The notes below the pieces were generated by a model. The model did not search any database. It saw nothing but the letters and a program-made list of their open reading frames with translations, and was not told the origin of the DNA. A program made the translations under genes and the position numbers. Below are positions 1 through 8,414 of a DNA stretch of 34,398 nt, piece after piece; position 1 is the first letter of the stretch; every line of letters begins with the position of its first letter. Source of the DNA: Deltaproteobacteria bacterium (GTDB lineage Bacteria; Desulfobacterota; DSM-4660; Desulfatiglandales; B25-G16); NCBI GenBank assembly GCA_019308645.1, contig JAFDHR010000004.1, positions 1 to 34,398 on the forward strand, written 5' to 3'.

Positions 1-100
1 GTACAAAAAATTTAGATTAGGATCTCAGGTAGCATTGCAGATAATGAGAAATAATGAGCAGAAAATAATAAATTATAAATTCAGGTAAGAGATACTTGTT

Positions 101-170
101 ATGTTTGTTGAGTTTGTTGAGTTCATTGGGTTCATTGGGTTCATTGAGTTCATTGGGTTCATTGAGTTAA
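101..170. repeat. 9-bp tandem repeat, about 7 units
   Basis: A run of degenerate 9-bp units of the form TTCATTGGG or TTCATTGAG, with the first units reading TTTGTTGAG. The whole stretch 1-572 has no convincing gene: besides this array it holds a MITE-like inverted repeat at 191-328 and a hairpin at 331-393, and the rest is AT-rich with no feature I can name. The 74-codon open frame at 221-445 lies across the inverted repeats and is not a credible gene. The array is directly visible; any function is unknown. Confidence 0.85.
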
Positions 171-190
171 GAATTTCCTCTTCAAACTTT

Positions 191-328
191 GACAAGTTCG
201 TAAAAAGTCTAAACAACTTGTCATTTCGAGTGAAACGAGAAATCTGTCCGCTGTAACATCTTGTAAATACAAGATTTCTCCCTGTGGTCGAAATGACAGA
301 TTCGCTGAGTTTTACTTTTTACGAGTCC
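191..328. repeat. MITE-like imperfect terminal inverted repeat
   Basis: Two arms of roughly 55-60 bases face each other around a short centre. The left arm begins with AGTTCGTAAAAAGT and contains GTCATTTCGAG...GAGAAATCT; the right arm, read on the other strand, begins with ACTCGTAAAAAGT and contains GTCATTTCGACC...GAGAAATCT. There is no open frame for a transposase inside. The size and structure fit a non-autonomous miniature element or a dispersed palindromic repeat. GTCATTTCGA...GAGAAATCT palindromes of this kind are, as I recall, spread through some deltaproteobacterial genomes; this is memory, not a search result. Confidence 0.7.
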
Positions 329-330
329 AT

Positions 331-393
331 CAAAATTGGGTAATATAGACGGATCATATGATTCTAAGGCCAAGTTGCTATTACCCAATTTTG
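331..393. repeat. perfect 15-bp inverted repeat (hairpin)
   Basis: CAAAATTGGGTAATA at 331-345 is matched exactly by its reverse complement at 379-393, with a 33-base loop. It abuts the right arm of the MITE-like element, so the two may be parts of one composite repeat. No T-run follows on either strand within the usual distance, so a rho-independent terminator is not supported. Confidence 0.75.
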
Positions 394-572
394 AAATGAC
401 ATAGTAAGGCGCCCTGTAAGAAGGGCATAACAAAAAAAGACACACCCATGCCCTTCCTTAAATTATTGAGCAGATACTGATAAAGTGATAGCGATAAGAA
501 TCTGCTTTTCCCCCTCATTCCTTTATATTCCACCTATTTTCAGGCCAAAAAAAGCTTCAGCGAGGTATTTCC

Positions 573-1337
573 TTATTCTGTCGAGAACCGGATCTCAATT
601 TCTGTGGCGATCTTTTTTAAGTACTCAGAATATTGAGGAATAACCTCATCCTTGACTTGTATTCTCAAGCCTACTGCCCAGATAGCAGCGGGGGAATTCC
701 CTCTGTTGATGTTTAAAGGAACGGCAAGGGCACGGATGCCCTCAATATACTCTTCATTATCAATAGCTATGTCCTCTTGACGGACCCTCTTTATCATTTC
801 CTTGTATTTCTTTTTATTGGTACAGGAATTGGGAGTGAATTTTTTTAGTTTGTTCTGTGACAAAATCTTATCAATTTCAGCATCGGGCAGCAGCGATAAA
901 AGAGCTTTTCCCCCAGCTCCTGCAAGAAGGGGGATTCGCATTCCCACCTCGGACATTACCCGTATGTCAAATGTTGAATCAATCTTGTCCAAAATTATAG
1001 CTCTTAGGCCTGATCGGATTCCCAAAAAGACCATCATTCTGGTTTTGTGGTTAATCTTTTCCAGATAAGGATGGATTGTATTGATCAATTCGGAGCGTCT
1101 AATGGCAGATCTGCTCAATACATACAGTTGGGTCCCAAAATGAAATTTATTTTGTCCCCTTTTTTCAAGGATTCCCAGATCTGTGAGGGTGTAGGCAATA
1201 TTAAAAATGGTACTTCTGTTATAGTTAAGGGCTTTGGCTATGTCGCTGATCCCCAAAGGATCCTTTGCATCGGCCAAAAGCCCCAGTATGCTGAAACATT
1301 TTTCGATTGCGGGAACTCTTTTGAATTCTGCTTTCAT
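573..1337 (-). CDS. IclR-family transcriptional regulator
   Basis: A DNA-binding regulator of about 254 residues. An N-terminal winged helix-turn-helix (roughly residues 5-70, with the LGISDIAKALNYNRSTIFN stretch) is followed by an IclR effector domain containing the family-like segment VGMRIPLLAGAGGKALLS and a C-terminal DNEEYIEGIRALAVPL stretch. I chose the ATG at 1337 because the longer frame adds 15 unrelated residues; the family N-terminus starts near MKAEFKRVPAIEK. The ribosome-binding site is weak. It lies downstream of the molybdenum hydroxylase genes on the same strand and is a candidate regulator of them; IclR proteins often control aromatic catabolism. A long palindromic repeat sits at 1408-1596, just upstream of its start. 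The effector cannot be predicted. Confidence 0.9.
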   Translation of the reverse strand: MKAEFKRVPAIEKCFSILGLLADAKDPLGISDIAKALNYNRSTIFNIAYTLTDLGILEKRGQNKFHFGTQLYVLSRSAIRRSELINTIHPYLEKINHKTRMMVFLGIRSGLRAIILDKIDSTFDIRVMSEVGMRIPLLAGAGGKALLSLLPDAEIDKILSQNKLKKFTPNSCTNKKKYKEMIKRVRQEDIAIDNEEYIEGIRALAVPLNINRGNSPAAIWAVGLRIQVKDEVIPQYSEYLKKIATEIEIRFSTE

Positions 1338-1407
1338 TATTTTTATCCGAGAATAGATAATAATATTCTGAGACCTTTGCAAAACCTAACAATCTTTGCC
1401 ATCCTGG

Positions 1408-1596
1408 TAACGAGGGTGGGCTTTTCTGAAGTGACTGGTGGAAGGGCGCTGTCTTTTCGCAATGTATCTATGGGGGAAACCGCAGGCCCCGATATGTTTT
1501 GAGGCAATGCGGAGGGGGCAAAACTCCCCCGTAGATACGTTGTTGAAAAGACCAGCCCGAGAGCCTTGGAACTGAAGAAAAGCCTATCCTCGTTAA
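1408..1596. repeat. long imperfect palindromic repeat, about 70-bp arms
   Basis: The left arm (1408-1477) starts TAACGAGGGTGGGCTTTTCT and ends in AATGTATCTATGGGGGA. The right arm (about 1525-1596), read on the opposite strand, starts TTAACGAGGATAGGCTTTTC and ends AACGTATCTACGGGGGA. A 47-base centre contains its own short GC-rich near-palindrome (CCGCAGGCCCC and GCGGAGGGGGC). The pattern suggests a non-autonomous mobile palindrome. The 105-codon open frame spanning it (1343-1660) is rejected as a gene. The gap 1338-1765 otherwise holds only AT-rich sequence between the IclR gene and the molybdenum hydroxylase operon. Confidence 0.75.
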
Positions 1597-1765
1597 GAAA
1601 ATATGAGTTATATAAAGCTCTAATTCTATATAGAGAACAATTGTTTTCTAGGTAAAACATTTTTACATCTGTGTCAAGAAAATATAAATTCAGTGGAAAT
1701 TATTCTTGTCGAAAAGGTGTGAAAGCGGGGTTGAAACGAGTTGAATTTCAGATTACATCTTGACC

Positions 1766-4135
1766 TTAAGTTCCTACTGTATGGTTTTTTCCTCTCCTTG
1801 CCTTTATGGCTAAATAGACCCTTTCAGGTGTCAAGGGAAGCTCCTTGATTAAAAGGCCGGTTGCATCATATACTGCATTTAATATGGCGGGAATTGTCGG
1901 CAAGATTGCACCTTCCCCCACTTCCTTGGCACCAAATGGGCCATTGGGTTCATTACTTTCCACGATAATACTCTTCACATTTGGCATGTCAAGGGCAGTC
2001 GGAATCTTATATTCGGCCAGGTTGGGATTGAGAATCTTCCCTTTTTCATCAAACTTGACCTCTTCAAACAATGCCTCTCCCAGACCCATGGAGAGAGATC
2101 CTTCCATCTGGCCCTCAACTGATGTGATGTTAATGGCAAAGCCACAATCATGGGCGGCGGTCGCTTTATCTACCGTTATCTTTCCTGTCTCCAAATCGGC
2201 GCTGACCTCGACCACATGTGCTGCAGTGCTATAGGCTGGAGACGTTCCAACAGCAGCTCCTTTGTAACTGCCCCCCAATCTTGGTGGTTTATATTTTCCT
2301 ATGCCAACAATGGGCCCCTTTTTGAGATATGCCAAGCGGGCCGCCTCTCTAAACGTAAGAGAACCGCTGGCGGGATGATCGGTCCAACCCCTATGCTCCT
2401 TCATGTAGCGTGTCCTGATATCGCTGAAGTCCAGGTCTCTTTCCTTACAAATAATAAAGCCCTCTCGGATATTCATCACTTCAGTGGAAACATCCAGTTC
2501 TTCGGAAAGGACCTCCAGCACCTGCTTCTTGACACTCTCTGCCGCTTCTTTGGTGGCATGGCCGGTCATCAGGGTCTGTCTGCTCGAATAGGCTCCCAGG
2601 TCTATGGCGAGATCGGTATCACCGGATACCACCTCGATGTCGGAAAGCTTCACACCAAGGGCCTCTGCAGCAATCATGGCCATGGTCGTATCAGACCCCT
2701 GGCCGATTTCGGCTGAACCTGTTTGTAGCTTCACGGCCCCACCATCATCGGAAACCTTGATTACCACGACGGAGTGGAAGGTCTCTGATCGATAAATGGG
2801 GTAGCCTGCTCCGGAGATGAAGAATCCAGAGGCCATGCCGATCCCCTTTCCTTTCGGGAGTTTGCCTTTCTTTTCTTCCCAGCCGGAGCCCTTTTTCACC
2901 GCTTCCAGGCATTCCTTTAGGCCCAGGCTACTCATATACAATTCATTACAACTCGTATCTCCCGTCTCCATGGCGTTCTTGAGTCTAATTTCAATAGGAT
3001 CTATGCCCAGTTCCCTGGCAACGACATCCAGTTGCTGCTCGAAGGCAGCCCTGGCGATCACACCGCCATGGCCCCGTTGGGAGCCGCATACTGGCTTGTT
3101 GGTGTACACCCGGAAACCGTCATATTTCATGTTGGGGAGTATATAGGGGCCACCAAGGAGAGAACCTGCATAATAGACCGTAACAATGCCAAAGCTGGTA
3201 TAGGCCCCACCATCCAGATAGGCCTTGTTATGCAAAGCGACCAGTGTTCCGTCCTTTTTGACCCCCATGGTCAGCTCATGGACATACTGATGCCTGGCTC
3301 GGGAATGGAGAAAGACCTGCTCTCTGGTGTAGACCACTTTCACCGGTTTTCCTGTCTTCATTGAAAGGAGAGAGGCGCAGAGGTCAACCGGTGTGGCTTC
3401 ACACTTGGGACCAAAACCTCCTCCAACGAACGGCTTGATAACCCGGACCTTACCTATGGGGAGCCCGAGTACCATGGCAACGGTCCTCATGATATAATGG
3501 GGTACCTGTGTGGAGGTATAGAGGGTCAAATGACGTGAAAGATCGTAATTCGCTAAACAGCCGTGAGGTTCCAGGAAGACCGCGTCTTGGCGCTTGCTGA
3601 AGAATTTATCTGTTCTGACAAGATCACATTCCTTGAATGCACCTTCCACGTCTCCAAATTCCTGATGGACCTCTGCACAGATATTTCGGGGGTAGTCCTT
3701 ATGAAGAACAGGGGCCCCTTCGGCCATGGCGTCTTCAACGGTGAATACAGCAGGTAGTTCCTCATAATCCACCTTAATAAGAGATACTGCCTCCATGGCC
3801 GTTTCGAGATCCACAGCCGCGACAGCAGCAATTTCATCTCCCACATACCGCACCTTTTCATGGCAAAAGAGGGTCTCATCGTATCGCGCAGGGCTCACCC
3901 CATACTTCACCAAGCCCGCATCCTCGGCTGTAATAACAGCTGTCACGCCGGGAAGCCGTTTGGCCTGGGAGGTGTCGATATTGAGTATTTTGGCATGTGC
4001 CAGCGGGCTCTGGAGGATTGCTCCGTGAAGCATCCCAGGCGCGGTCAGGTCACCTACATACTTGGCCCGGCCTGTGGCCTTTTCAGGAGCATCCAGTTTG
4101 GGCACTCTCTTATTTAGGACAGCGTACTTACTCAT
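1766..4135 (-). CDS. Molybdopterin-binding catalytic subunit, xanthine dehydrogenase/4-hydroxybenzoyl-CoA reductase superfamily
   Basis: Large subunit (789 residues) of a molybdenum hydroxylase: it binds the Mo-pterin cofactor and hydroxylates, or reductively dehydroxylates, an organic substrate. The N-terminal a/b hammerhead domain (residues ~15-125, LDAPEKATGRAKYVGDL) is followed by the Mo-binding domains, with the GGGFGPKCE loop, the GSQRGHGG segment, the GSAEIGQGSD loop and, near the C-terminus, GAKEVGEG. E741 in that last motif aligns with the catalytic base of the family. It is the last gene of a FAD/2Fe-2S/Mo trio and overlaps the 2Fe-2S gene by 4 bases (ATGA), so the two are translationally coupled. 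Substrate is not determinable; an aromatic acid, an aryl-CoA or an N-heterocycle are all possible. No cofactor-insertion (XdhC-like) gene is in the window. Confidence 0.93.
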   Translation of the reverse strand: MSKYAVLNKRVPKLDAPEKATGRAKYVGDLTAPGMLHGAILQSPLAHAKILNIDTSQAKRLPGVTAVITAEDAGLVKYGVSPARYDETLFCHEKVRYVGDEIAAVAAVDLETAMEAVSLIKVDYEELPAVFTVEDAMAEGAPVLHKDYPRNICAEVHQEFGDVEGAFKECDLVRTDKFFSKRQDAVFLEPHGCLANYDLSRHLTLYTSTQVPHYIMRTVAMVLGLPIGKVRVIKPFVGGGFGPKCEATPVDLCASLLSMKTGKPVKVVYTREQVFLHSRARHQYVHELTMGVKKDGTLVALHNKAYLDGGAYTSFGIVTVYYAGSLLGGPYILPNMKYDGFRVYTNKPVCGSQRGHGGVIARAAFEQQLDVVARELGIDPIEIRLKNAMETGDTSCNELYMSSLGLKECLEAVKKGSGWEEKKGKLPKGKGIGMASGFFISGAGYPIYRSETFHSVVVIKVSDDGGAVKLQTGSAEIGQGSDTTMAMIAAEALGVKLSDIEVVSGDTDLAIDLGAYSSRQTLMTGHATKEAAESVKKQVLEVLSEELDVSTEVMNIREGFIICKERDLDFSDIRTRYMKEHRGWTDHPASGSLTFREAARLAYLKKGPIVGIGKYKPPRLGGSYKGAAVGTSPAYSTAAHVVEVSADLETGKITVDKATAAHDCGFAINITSVEGQMEGSLSMGLGEALFEEVKFDEKGKILNPNLAEYKIPTALDMPNVKSIIVESNEPNGPFGAKEVGEGAILPTIPAILNAVYDATGLLIKELPLTPERVYLAIKARRGKNHTVGT

Positions 4136-4620
4136 GGTTTATTCAAGCTCCTTTCATTCTTATACTCACTAACAGATTTAATGGCCTCAACGATCTTCTG
4201 GTATCCCGTGCACCGACAGAGATTGCCAGATATGGCCATCCGAATCTCGGATTCATCCGGGTGGGCATTTCGGTCAAGCAGGGCCTTCGCAGACAGGATC
4301 ATGCCCGAAGTGCAGTACCCACACTGTATGGCTCCTTTGTCCACAAAGGCCTGTTGCAGCGGGTGAAGCCCTTTATCGGTTTCCATGCCTTCAATGGTCA
4401 AAATGGTCCTGCCGTTGGCCTGCACAGCTAGCACAAGGCAAGAAGTGACCGGCTTTCCATCCATAATCACTGTACATGCTCCGCACTCCCCAAGCTCACA
4501 ACCCTTTTTCGTCCCGGTGAGCCCGATCTCATCCCGGATGACGTCAGCGAGAGTTTGATTGGGGCTTACTGCCAACTCATGATCCTTGCCATTTATGTTC
4601 AAGTTGATGAGTTTCTTCAT
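4132..4620 (-). CDS. 2Fe-2S subunit of molybdenum hydroxylase
   Basis: Electron-transfer small subunit (162 residues) with both family [2Fe-2S] clusters. The plant-ferredoxin-like cluster uses C41, C46, C49 and C61 (GCELGECGACT, then SC); the C-terminal four-helix cluster uses C100, C103, C135 and C137 (CGYC and CRC). Electrons pass from the Mo centre through these clusters to the FAD subunit, or in reverse for a reductase. Length and spacing match CoxS/HcrC-type proteins. It sits between the FAD and Mo genes, overlapping the latter by 4 bases, the classical M-S-L order. The ATG is preceded by a purine-rich AAGGAGAC-type site. Confidence 0.95.
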   Translation of the reverse strand: MKKLINLNINGKDHELAVSPNQTLADVIRDEIGLTGTKKGCELGECGACTVIMDGKPVTSCLVLAVQANGRTILTIEGMETDKGLHPLQQAFVDKGAIQCGYCTSGMILSAKALLDRNAHPDESEIRMAISGNLCRCTGYQKIVEAIKSVSEYKNERSLNKP

Positions 4621-4717
4621 TACAGTCTCCTTTTCTTTTTATCCTCCGAAACCGGGGTTAATAAATTCAATCCTGAGGATAATTACAAAAACGAAAATCT
4701 CTTTTAATGCCTTCTAT

Positions 4718-5596
4718 TCAATTTTCCTGTGCGTCATGATATGCCTTGCTCAAGGCCCTACGAGTCAAGACCTTGACCATATCCCTTCTGTATTCTGCCG
4801 ACCCCCTGAAATTATCAATAGGCCTACTGTTATTTGCAGCTTCATTTCCAGCACTCTCGAACAACGCACCAGAAGGTTTTTCTCCAAGAAGTATCTTCTC
4901 CGCAGAGGGTGCTCTTATGGGTGTAGGTGCTACTGCCCCCAGGACGATTCGGGCTATCTGAATGGAGCCATCTTGGCTATCCAACCCAATATAGACAGCA
5001 ACACTAACCAGAGAGATTTCAAGGGTTTTTCTCACGCCCAGCTTGATATATGCAGCTCCAGAAGCAGGTTGTGGCTTTTTTAGGAGGACTTGGGTGAGAA
5101 TTTCATCCGTCTCTAAAATGGACTCACCGGGCCCCTTGAAAAAATCCTCCACAGGAACCGATCTGTCGCTGGAACTCCTTTTCAAGATGACCTCCGCTCC
5201 ATAGGCCATGAGAGCAGGGGGAAGATCGGCTGCCGGTCTTGCTGCTACGAGATTTCCTCCAATAGTGGCCAAATTTTGGATTAAAGGAGATCCCAGGCTC
5301 GCTGCGCCTCCCTCTAAAGCGCCAAACAAGCCCCTGATAACTTCAGATTCGGCTAGCTCAGCTGCCGTGACACAGGCACCGATTTTCAAGATGCCATTGG
5401 AGGCATCTATCCCCTTTAATTCTTCGATCCTTGCAAGGGAAACGAGATGTCCCGGAGCAACGAGCTTCTTTTTCATGTTGACTAAGAGATCAGTTCCCCC
5501 GGCCAGGGGATGCGCCTTATCTTTAAGGTCATCCATGATCTCGCAAGCCTCAGGAAGTTTAGTGGGCTCATAAAAATCAAACTTCGGCAAAAGCAT
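4718..5596 (-). CDS. FAD-binding subunit of molybdenum hydroxylase
   Basis: Flavin subunit (292 residues) of the CoxM/HcrB family. The FAD-binding motifs AGGTDLL (around residue 34) and ATIGGNLV (around residue 110) are present, followed by the C-terminal domain of the family. It is the first gene of the trio and has a strong GGAGGGA site before its ATG. Only two cysteines occur (EACEIM and GACVTA). The four-Cys loop that carries the extra [4Fe-4S] cluster in characterised 4-hydroxybenzoyl-CoA reductase beta subunits is therefore absent, which argues against a canonical HcrB and for a CO-dehydrogenase-like or hydroxylating enzyme. Confidence 0.93.
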   Translation of the reverse strand: MLLPKFDFYEPTKLPEACEIMDDLKDKAHPLAGGTDLLVNMKKKLVAPGHLVSLARIEELKGIDASNGILKIGACVTAAELAESEVIRGLFGALEGGAASLGSPLIQNLATIGGNLVAARPAADLPPALMAYGAEVILKRSSSDRSVPVEDFFKGPGESILETDEILTQVLLKKPQPASGAAYIKLGVRKTLEISLVSVAVYIGLDSQDGSIQIARIVLGAVAPTPIRAPSAEKILLGEKPSGALFESAGNEAANNSRPIDNFRGSAEYRRDMVKVLTRRALSKAYHDAQEN

Positions 5597-5782
5597 AATT
5601 CATTCCCTCCATTCTAAGCCTGACAAACAAGCCTTCTCGTCATAAAAATGAATTCGTAGCAAAAGCGCACATAGAAAAAGCCTTTTGATTAGAAAAAATC
5701 GCGTGAGACTAATCTCTTGGATTACTAAAGCTAATGGTCCACCCCGATATTTTTTGCTGTCAGGACGGCCTATAAGTTGGCA

Positions 5783-7588
5783 CTAATCTGAAAAATGGTC
5801 TGTTTTTATCTCCACTGTTAAACCGTCACTGTTTCTCAGTCGGTCTTCCAACCCTTTTATCTTGGGCAGTTCATATGCAAAGAAAAAGCGCAAAGTATAA
5901 AATTTCCCATGGAAAAAATCCGCTTCCGAATCAGTAGGATTGTTTTTCAGCCCCTTTTGTATATATATGCCTTGAAGCAACCATTGCCATGCAATACTTG
6001 TGATTGCGAAAAACTCCAAATAGAGGGTGGCGTCTGCCAAAAATATTTCAGCACTTTCCCTGGTCTTCACCTCCAATAAACGCTTTGTTATGTTTTGAAG
6101 TCTTTCAAGGGCTTTTTTTAGGGCCTCGGCATATGGCTTGAGTTCGGGAATATCATTGGCTGAGCCGATAGTTTTTTGAACCTCTTCCACATAGAGTTTC
6201 AAGGCCTTCCCATTTTTCATTATGACCTTGCGCCCCAAAAGATCAATCCCTTGTATTCCTGTGGTGCCTTCGTGGATCGGATGAATTCGAGCATCTCGGT
6301 AATACTGTTCCAAAGGGTAGTCATCGCAGTAGCCTGATCCGCCAAAACACTGTAAGCCCTGGCTTATGGAGAGAATTCCCATTTCCGACGGGTAGGTCTT
6401 GGCTACAGGTATCAGAATATCCAGCAGAAGATCATATTTCTCTTTGCCCTCGTCGCCACAGACCTTTTGCATGTCCACATACTTGCTGCACTGCATCAGG
6501 AGAGAAAGGGAACCTTCAATGACAGCGCGCTGGAAAAGCAACATCCTTTTGACATCGGCGTGCTCAATAATGGGGATAGGACTCTGGGTGGGGTCCTTGC
6601 CCGAGACTTTTCTTCCCTGTCTGCGCTTCTTGGCATATTCAAGGGAAGCGTAATAGGCCGCTGTGGCCATGGCAGTAGCCCCCATTCCGACCCCTATTCG
6701 CTCTTCATTCATCATCTGAAACATGTATCTAAGCCCATTGTTGGGCTCGCCCAGCAGATAGCCGCGGCAATCATTTTTGTCCCCGATGCTGAGCTGGACG
6801 ATGGGACAACCTCTGTAGCCCAATTTGTGGAAAATTCCCGAGGTGATCACATCATTGGAAACCAGTTTACCATCCTTATGGACCCTCTTTTTAGGCACCA
6901 CAAAAAGAGAAATCCCTTTCACCCCTGGAGGTGCGCCCTTTATCTTTGCCAGCATCAGGTGTACGACATTGTCTACCGCGTCGTGGTCCCCGGCAGAAAT
7001 AAGTATCTTTTGCCCTTGTATCTTATAGTAACCTTCATCGGTGGGCTCAGCCAGGGTGGCAATGTCTGATAACGAACTCCCTGCTTCGGATTCAGTGAGG
7101 GTCATGGTCCCCTGCCATTCACCCGCATACATCTTGGGGACATAGGTATCGAATAGTCCCTTGCTCCCGAATGCCTCTATCAGATGGGCTGCGTCTCTAG
7201 TGAGTACCCCATAAACGCTTGCAGAATAGTTGGCTGCGGCAAAAATGAATTGGCAAGTATCTGCAATGAGGTGAGGAAGCTGCTGTCCTCCCAGATCCTC
7301 AGGGACAGCAGCAGCAATCCAACCGCCTTTTCCGAATTCCTTCATAATCGCTCCAATAGAAGGATGAACTTCCACCTGATCATCTACCAGCTCCGGAGCA
7401 TTCCTGTCCATTTCCTGAAAGCTAGGCCAGAGAAGTCCTTCTGCCAGTTCCATGGCGGCTGCCAAAACCATATCGAACATTTTTTGGTTGTATTCCTCAT
7501 AATAGGGATACTGGAGGAGCGAGGTTACATCAAAAACCTCATAAAGCAGGAACTTCAAATTTCTTTCACTAACGAATTTTTCGGACAT
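5783..7588 (-). CDS. Acyl-CoA dehydrogenase, large (about 600-residue) DmdC/FadE-like type
   Basis: Flavoprotein oxidising an acyl-CoA to the 2-enoyl-CoA. At 601 residues it belongs to the long class with a C-terminal extension, like 3-(methylthio)propionyl-CoA dehydrogenases. Visible motifs: the FAD/substrate segment MTLTESEAGSSLSDI at 162-176, the QCFGGSGYCDDYPLEQYYRD block at 413-432, and HEGTTGIQGIDLLGRK with E440 as candidate catalytic base. It starts at an ATG preceded by GAGGAGA and follows the MaoC hydratase gene by about 107 bases. With that hydratase it could provide the first two steps of a beta-oxidation-like sequence. Chain length and substrate cannot be told from sequence. Confidence 0.93.
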   Translation of the reverse strand: MSEKFVSERNLKFLLYEVFDVTSLLQYPYYEEYNQKMFDMVLAAAMELAEGLLWPSFQEMDRNAPELVDDQVEVHPSIGAIMKEFGKGGWIAAAVPEDLGGQQLPHLIADTCQFIFAAANYSASVYGVLTRDAAHLIEAFGSKGLFDTYVPKMYAGEWQGTMTLTESEAGSSLSDIATLAEPTDEGYYKIQGQKILISAGDHDAVDNVVHLMLAKIKGAPPGVKGISLFVVPKKRVHKDGKLVSNDVITSGIFHKLGYRGCPIVQLSIGDKNDCRGYLLGEPNNGLRYMFQMMNEERIGVGMGATAMATAAYYASLEYAKKRRQGRKVSGKDPTQSPIPIIEHADVKRMLLFQRAVIEGSLSLLMQCSKYVDMQKVCGDEGKEKYDLLLDILIPVAKTYPSEMGILSISQGLQCFGGSGYCDDYPLEQYYRDARIHPIHEGTTGIQGIDLLGRKVIMKNGKALKLYVEEVQKTIGSANDIPELKPYAEALKKALERLQNITKRLLEVKTRESAEIFLADATLYLEFFAITSIAWQWLLQGIYIQKGLKNNPTDSEADFFHGKFYTLRFFFAYELPKIKGLEDRLRNSDGLTVEIKTDHFSD

Positions 7589-7695
7589 TATTCCATTCTC
7601 CTCATATGAGTCAGAGCCTAAGTACTTGAATGAGATTTTTTTTCAGCACTGGCTCCGCGTGCGCTCTTGGAATTTATCAAAATTCCAAATACATT

Positions 7696-8115
7696 CTATT
7701 TTTTGGGTGGTGACACTAAAGCCCGCCCTTCAATCAGGAGCTTGTCTTCCTGGTTTTTGCACAGGGTCTTCAACAAAACGCGGTTCTTTTCGATATCCAC
7801 CACAAGGACCTCCACAGATGCTGTTACGGTGTCGTTGATGTAAACAGGGGCGAGAAAGTTCAGTTCCTGTCTGATATAAATAGTACCGGGACCTGGGAGC
7901 ATCGTTCCAATGACGGTAGATATAAAGCCTGCTATTAACAAACCATGGGCAATGCGTGACTTGAAAAAGGTTCCTTCCGCATAGGTCTGATTCACATGGG
8001 CAGGATTGAAATCCCCGGTGATTCCTGCGAACAGATAGACGTCACTTTCGGAAACCGTTTTTGAGCATTCCGCCTGAGCACCTGGTTTCAGCTCATGGAT
8101 TATTTTTCCTCTCAT
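7696..8115 (-). CDS. MaoC-family enoyl-CoA hydratase (hot-dog fold)
   Basis: A 139-residue single-domain hot-dog protein of the (R)-specific enoyl-CoA hydratase type. The hydratase-2 motif is clear: FAGITGDFNPAH, with D35 and H40 as the expected catalytic pair, followed by RIAHGLL. It would add water to a trans-2-enoyl-CoA, the product of the acyl-CoA dehydrogenase encoded just downstream. The start ATG has GAGGAG about 7 bases before it. A terminator for the preceding mmdA transcript lies about 90 bases upstream (8208-8231), so this gene probably begins its own transcript. A few MaoC proteins are not hydratases, hence the reserve. Confidence 0.9.
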   Translation of the reverse strand: MRGKIIHELKPGAQAECSKTVSESDVYLFAGITGDFNPAHVNQTYAEGTFFKSRIAHGLLIAGFISTVIGTMLPGPGTIYIRQELNFLAPVYINDTVTASVEVLVVDIEKNRVLLKTLCKNQEDKLLIEGRALVSPPKK

Positions 8116-8207
8116 AAACTCCTCTTCTCCAGAAACCGCTACAGAACTCCCCCTTGAAGGGAGAGTAGTGAGGTGGTGGTTAGTGTCCTATACCTTTATT
8201 CTAACAG

Positions 8208-8231
8208 AAAAAACCTTGCTCTCTGAGCAAG
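8208..8231 (-). terminator. Rho-independent terminator after mmdA
   Basis: On the minus strand CTTGCTC-AGA-GAGCAAG forms a perfect 7-bp stem with a 3-base loop (8215-8231), followed after one G by six Ts (8208-8213). It would end transcription coming from mce-mmdA, and it lies directly after the stop codon of a possible 44-codon frame at 8233-8367. Confidence 0.85.
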
Positions 8232-8232
8232 T

Positions 8233-8367
8233 TCAGAGTTCTTTGGATATGCCTGGAAATACAACACGGAAGTATAGGCCGGAGGCTGGGCCTGGATTCT
8301 TTACTATACAAGCATCAGCCTGGGCCAGTCCGCCGCAGATAGCCCCCGCCATGATGCCATAATTCAT
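8233..8367 (-). CDS. Possible small protein, 44 residues, unknown
   Basis: A short open frame between mmdA (47 bases upstream) and the terminator, which begins immediately after its stop codon. It starts MNYGIMAGAICGG and ends FPGISKEL, with a mildly hydrophobic N-terminus and two cysteines. A weak AAGGGA lies about 5 bases before the ATG. I recognise no family. Position inside the mmdA transcript is its main support; it may equally be non-coding 3' sequence. Confidence 0.3.
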   Translation of the reverse strand: MNYGIMAGAICGGLAQADACIVKNPGPASGLYFRVVFPGISKEL

Positions 8368-8414
8368 ATTTTCCCTTATAACGCGACTGACCAAGAACAA
8401 CGGACAACGACCAT

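Noticed and set aside
101..170. CRISPR array
   Set aside because: Units are 9 bp with no spacers; no direct-repeat/spacer pattern was found anywhere in the window.
221..445. 74-codon minus-strand open frame
   Set aside because: It lies across the MITE-like repeat and hairpin, and its translation has no protein-like pattern.
1343..1660. 105-codon minus-strand open frame
   Set aside because: It is read through both arms of a palindromic repeat, and no family resemblance is seen.
4718..5596. Labelling the FAD subunit as 4-hydroxybenzoyl-CoA reductase beta (HcrB)
   Set aside because: The 4Fe-4S Cys loop of that subunit is missing.
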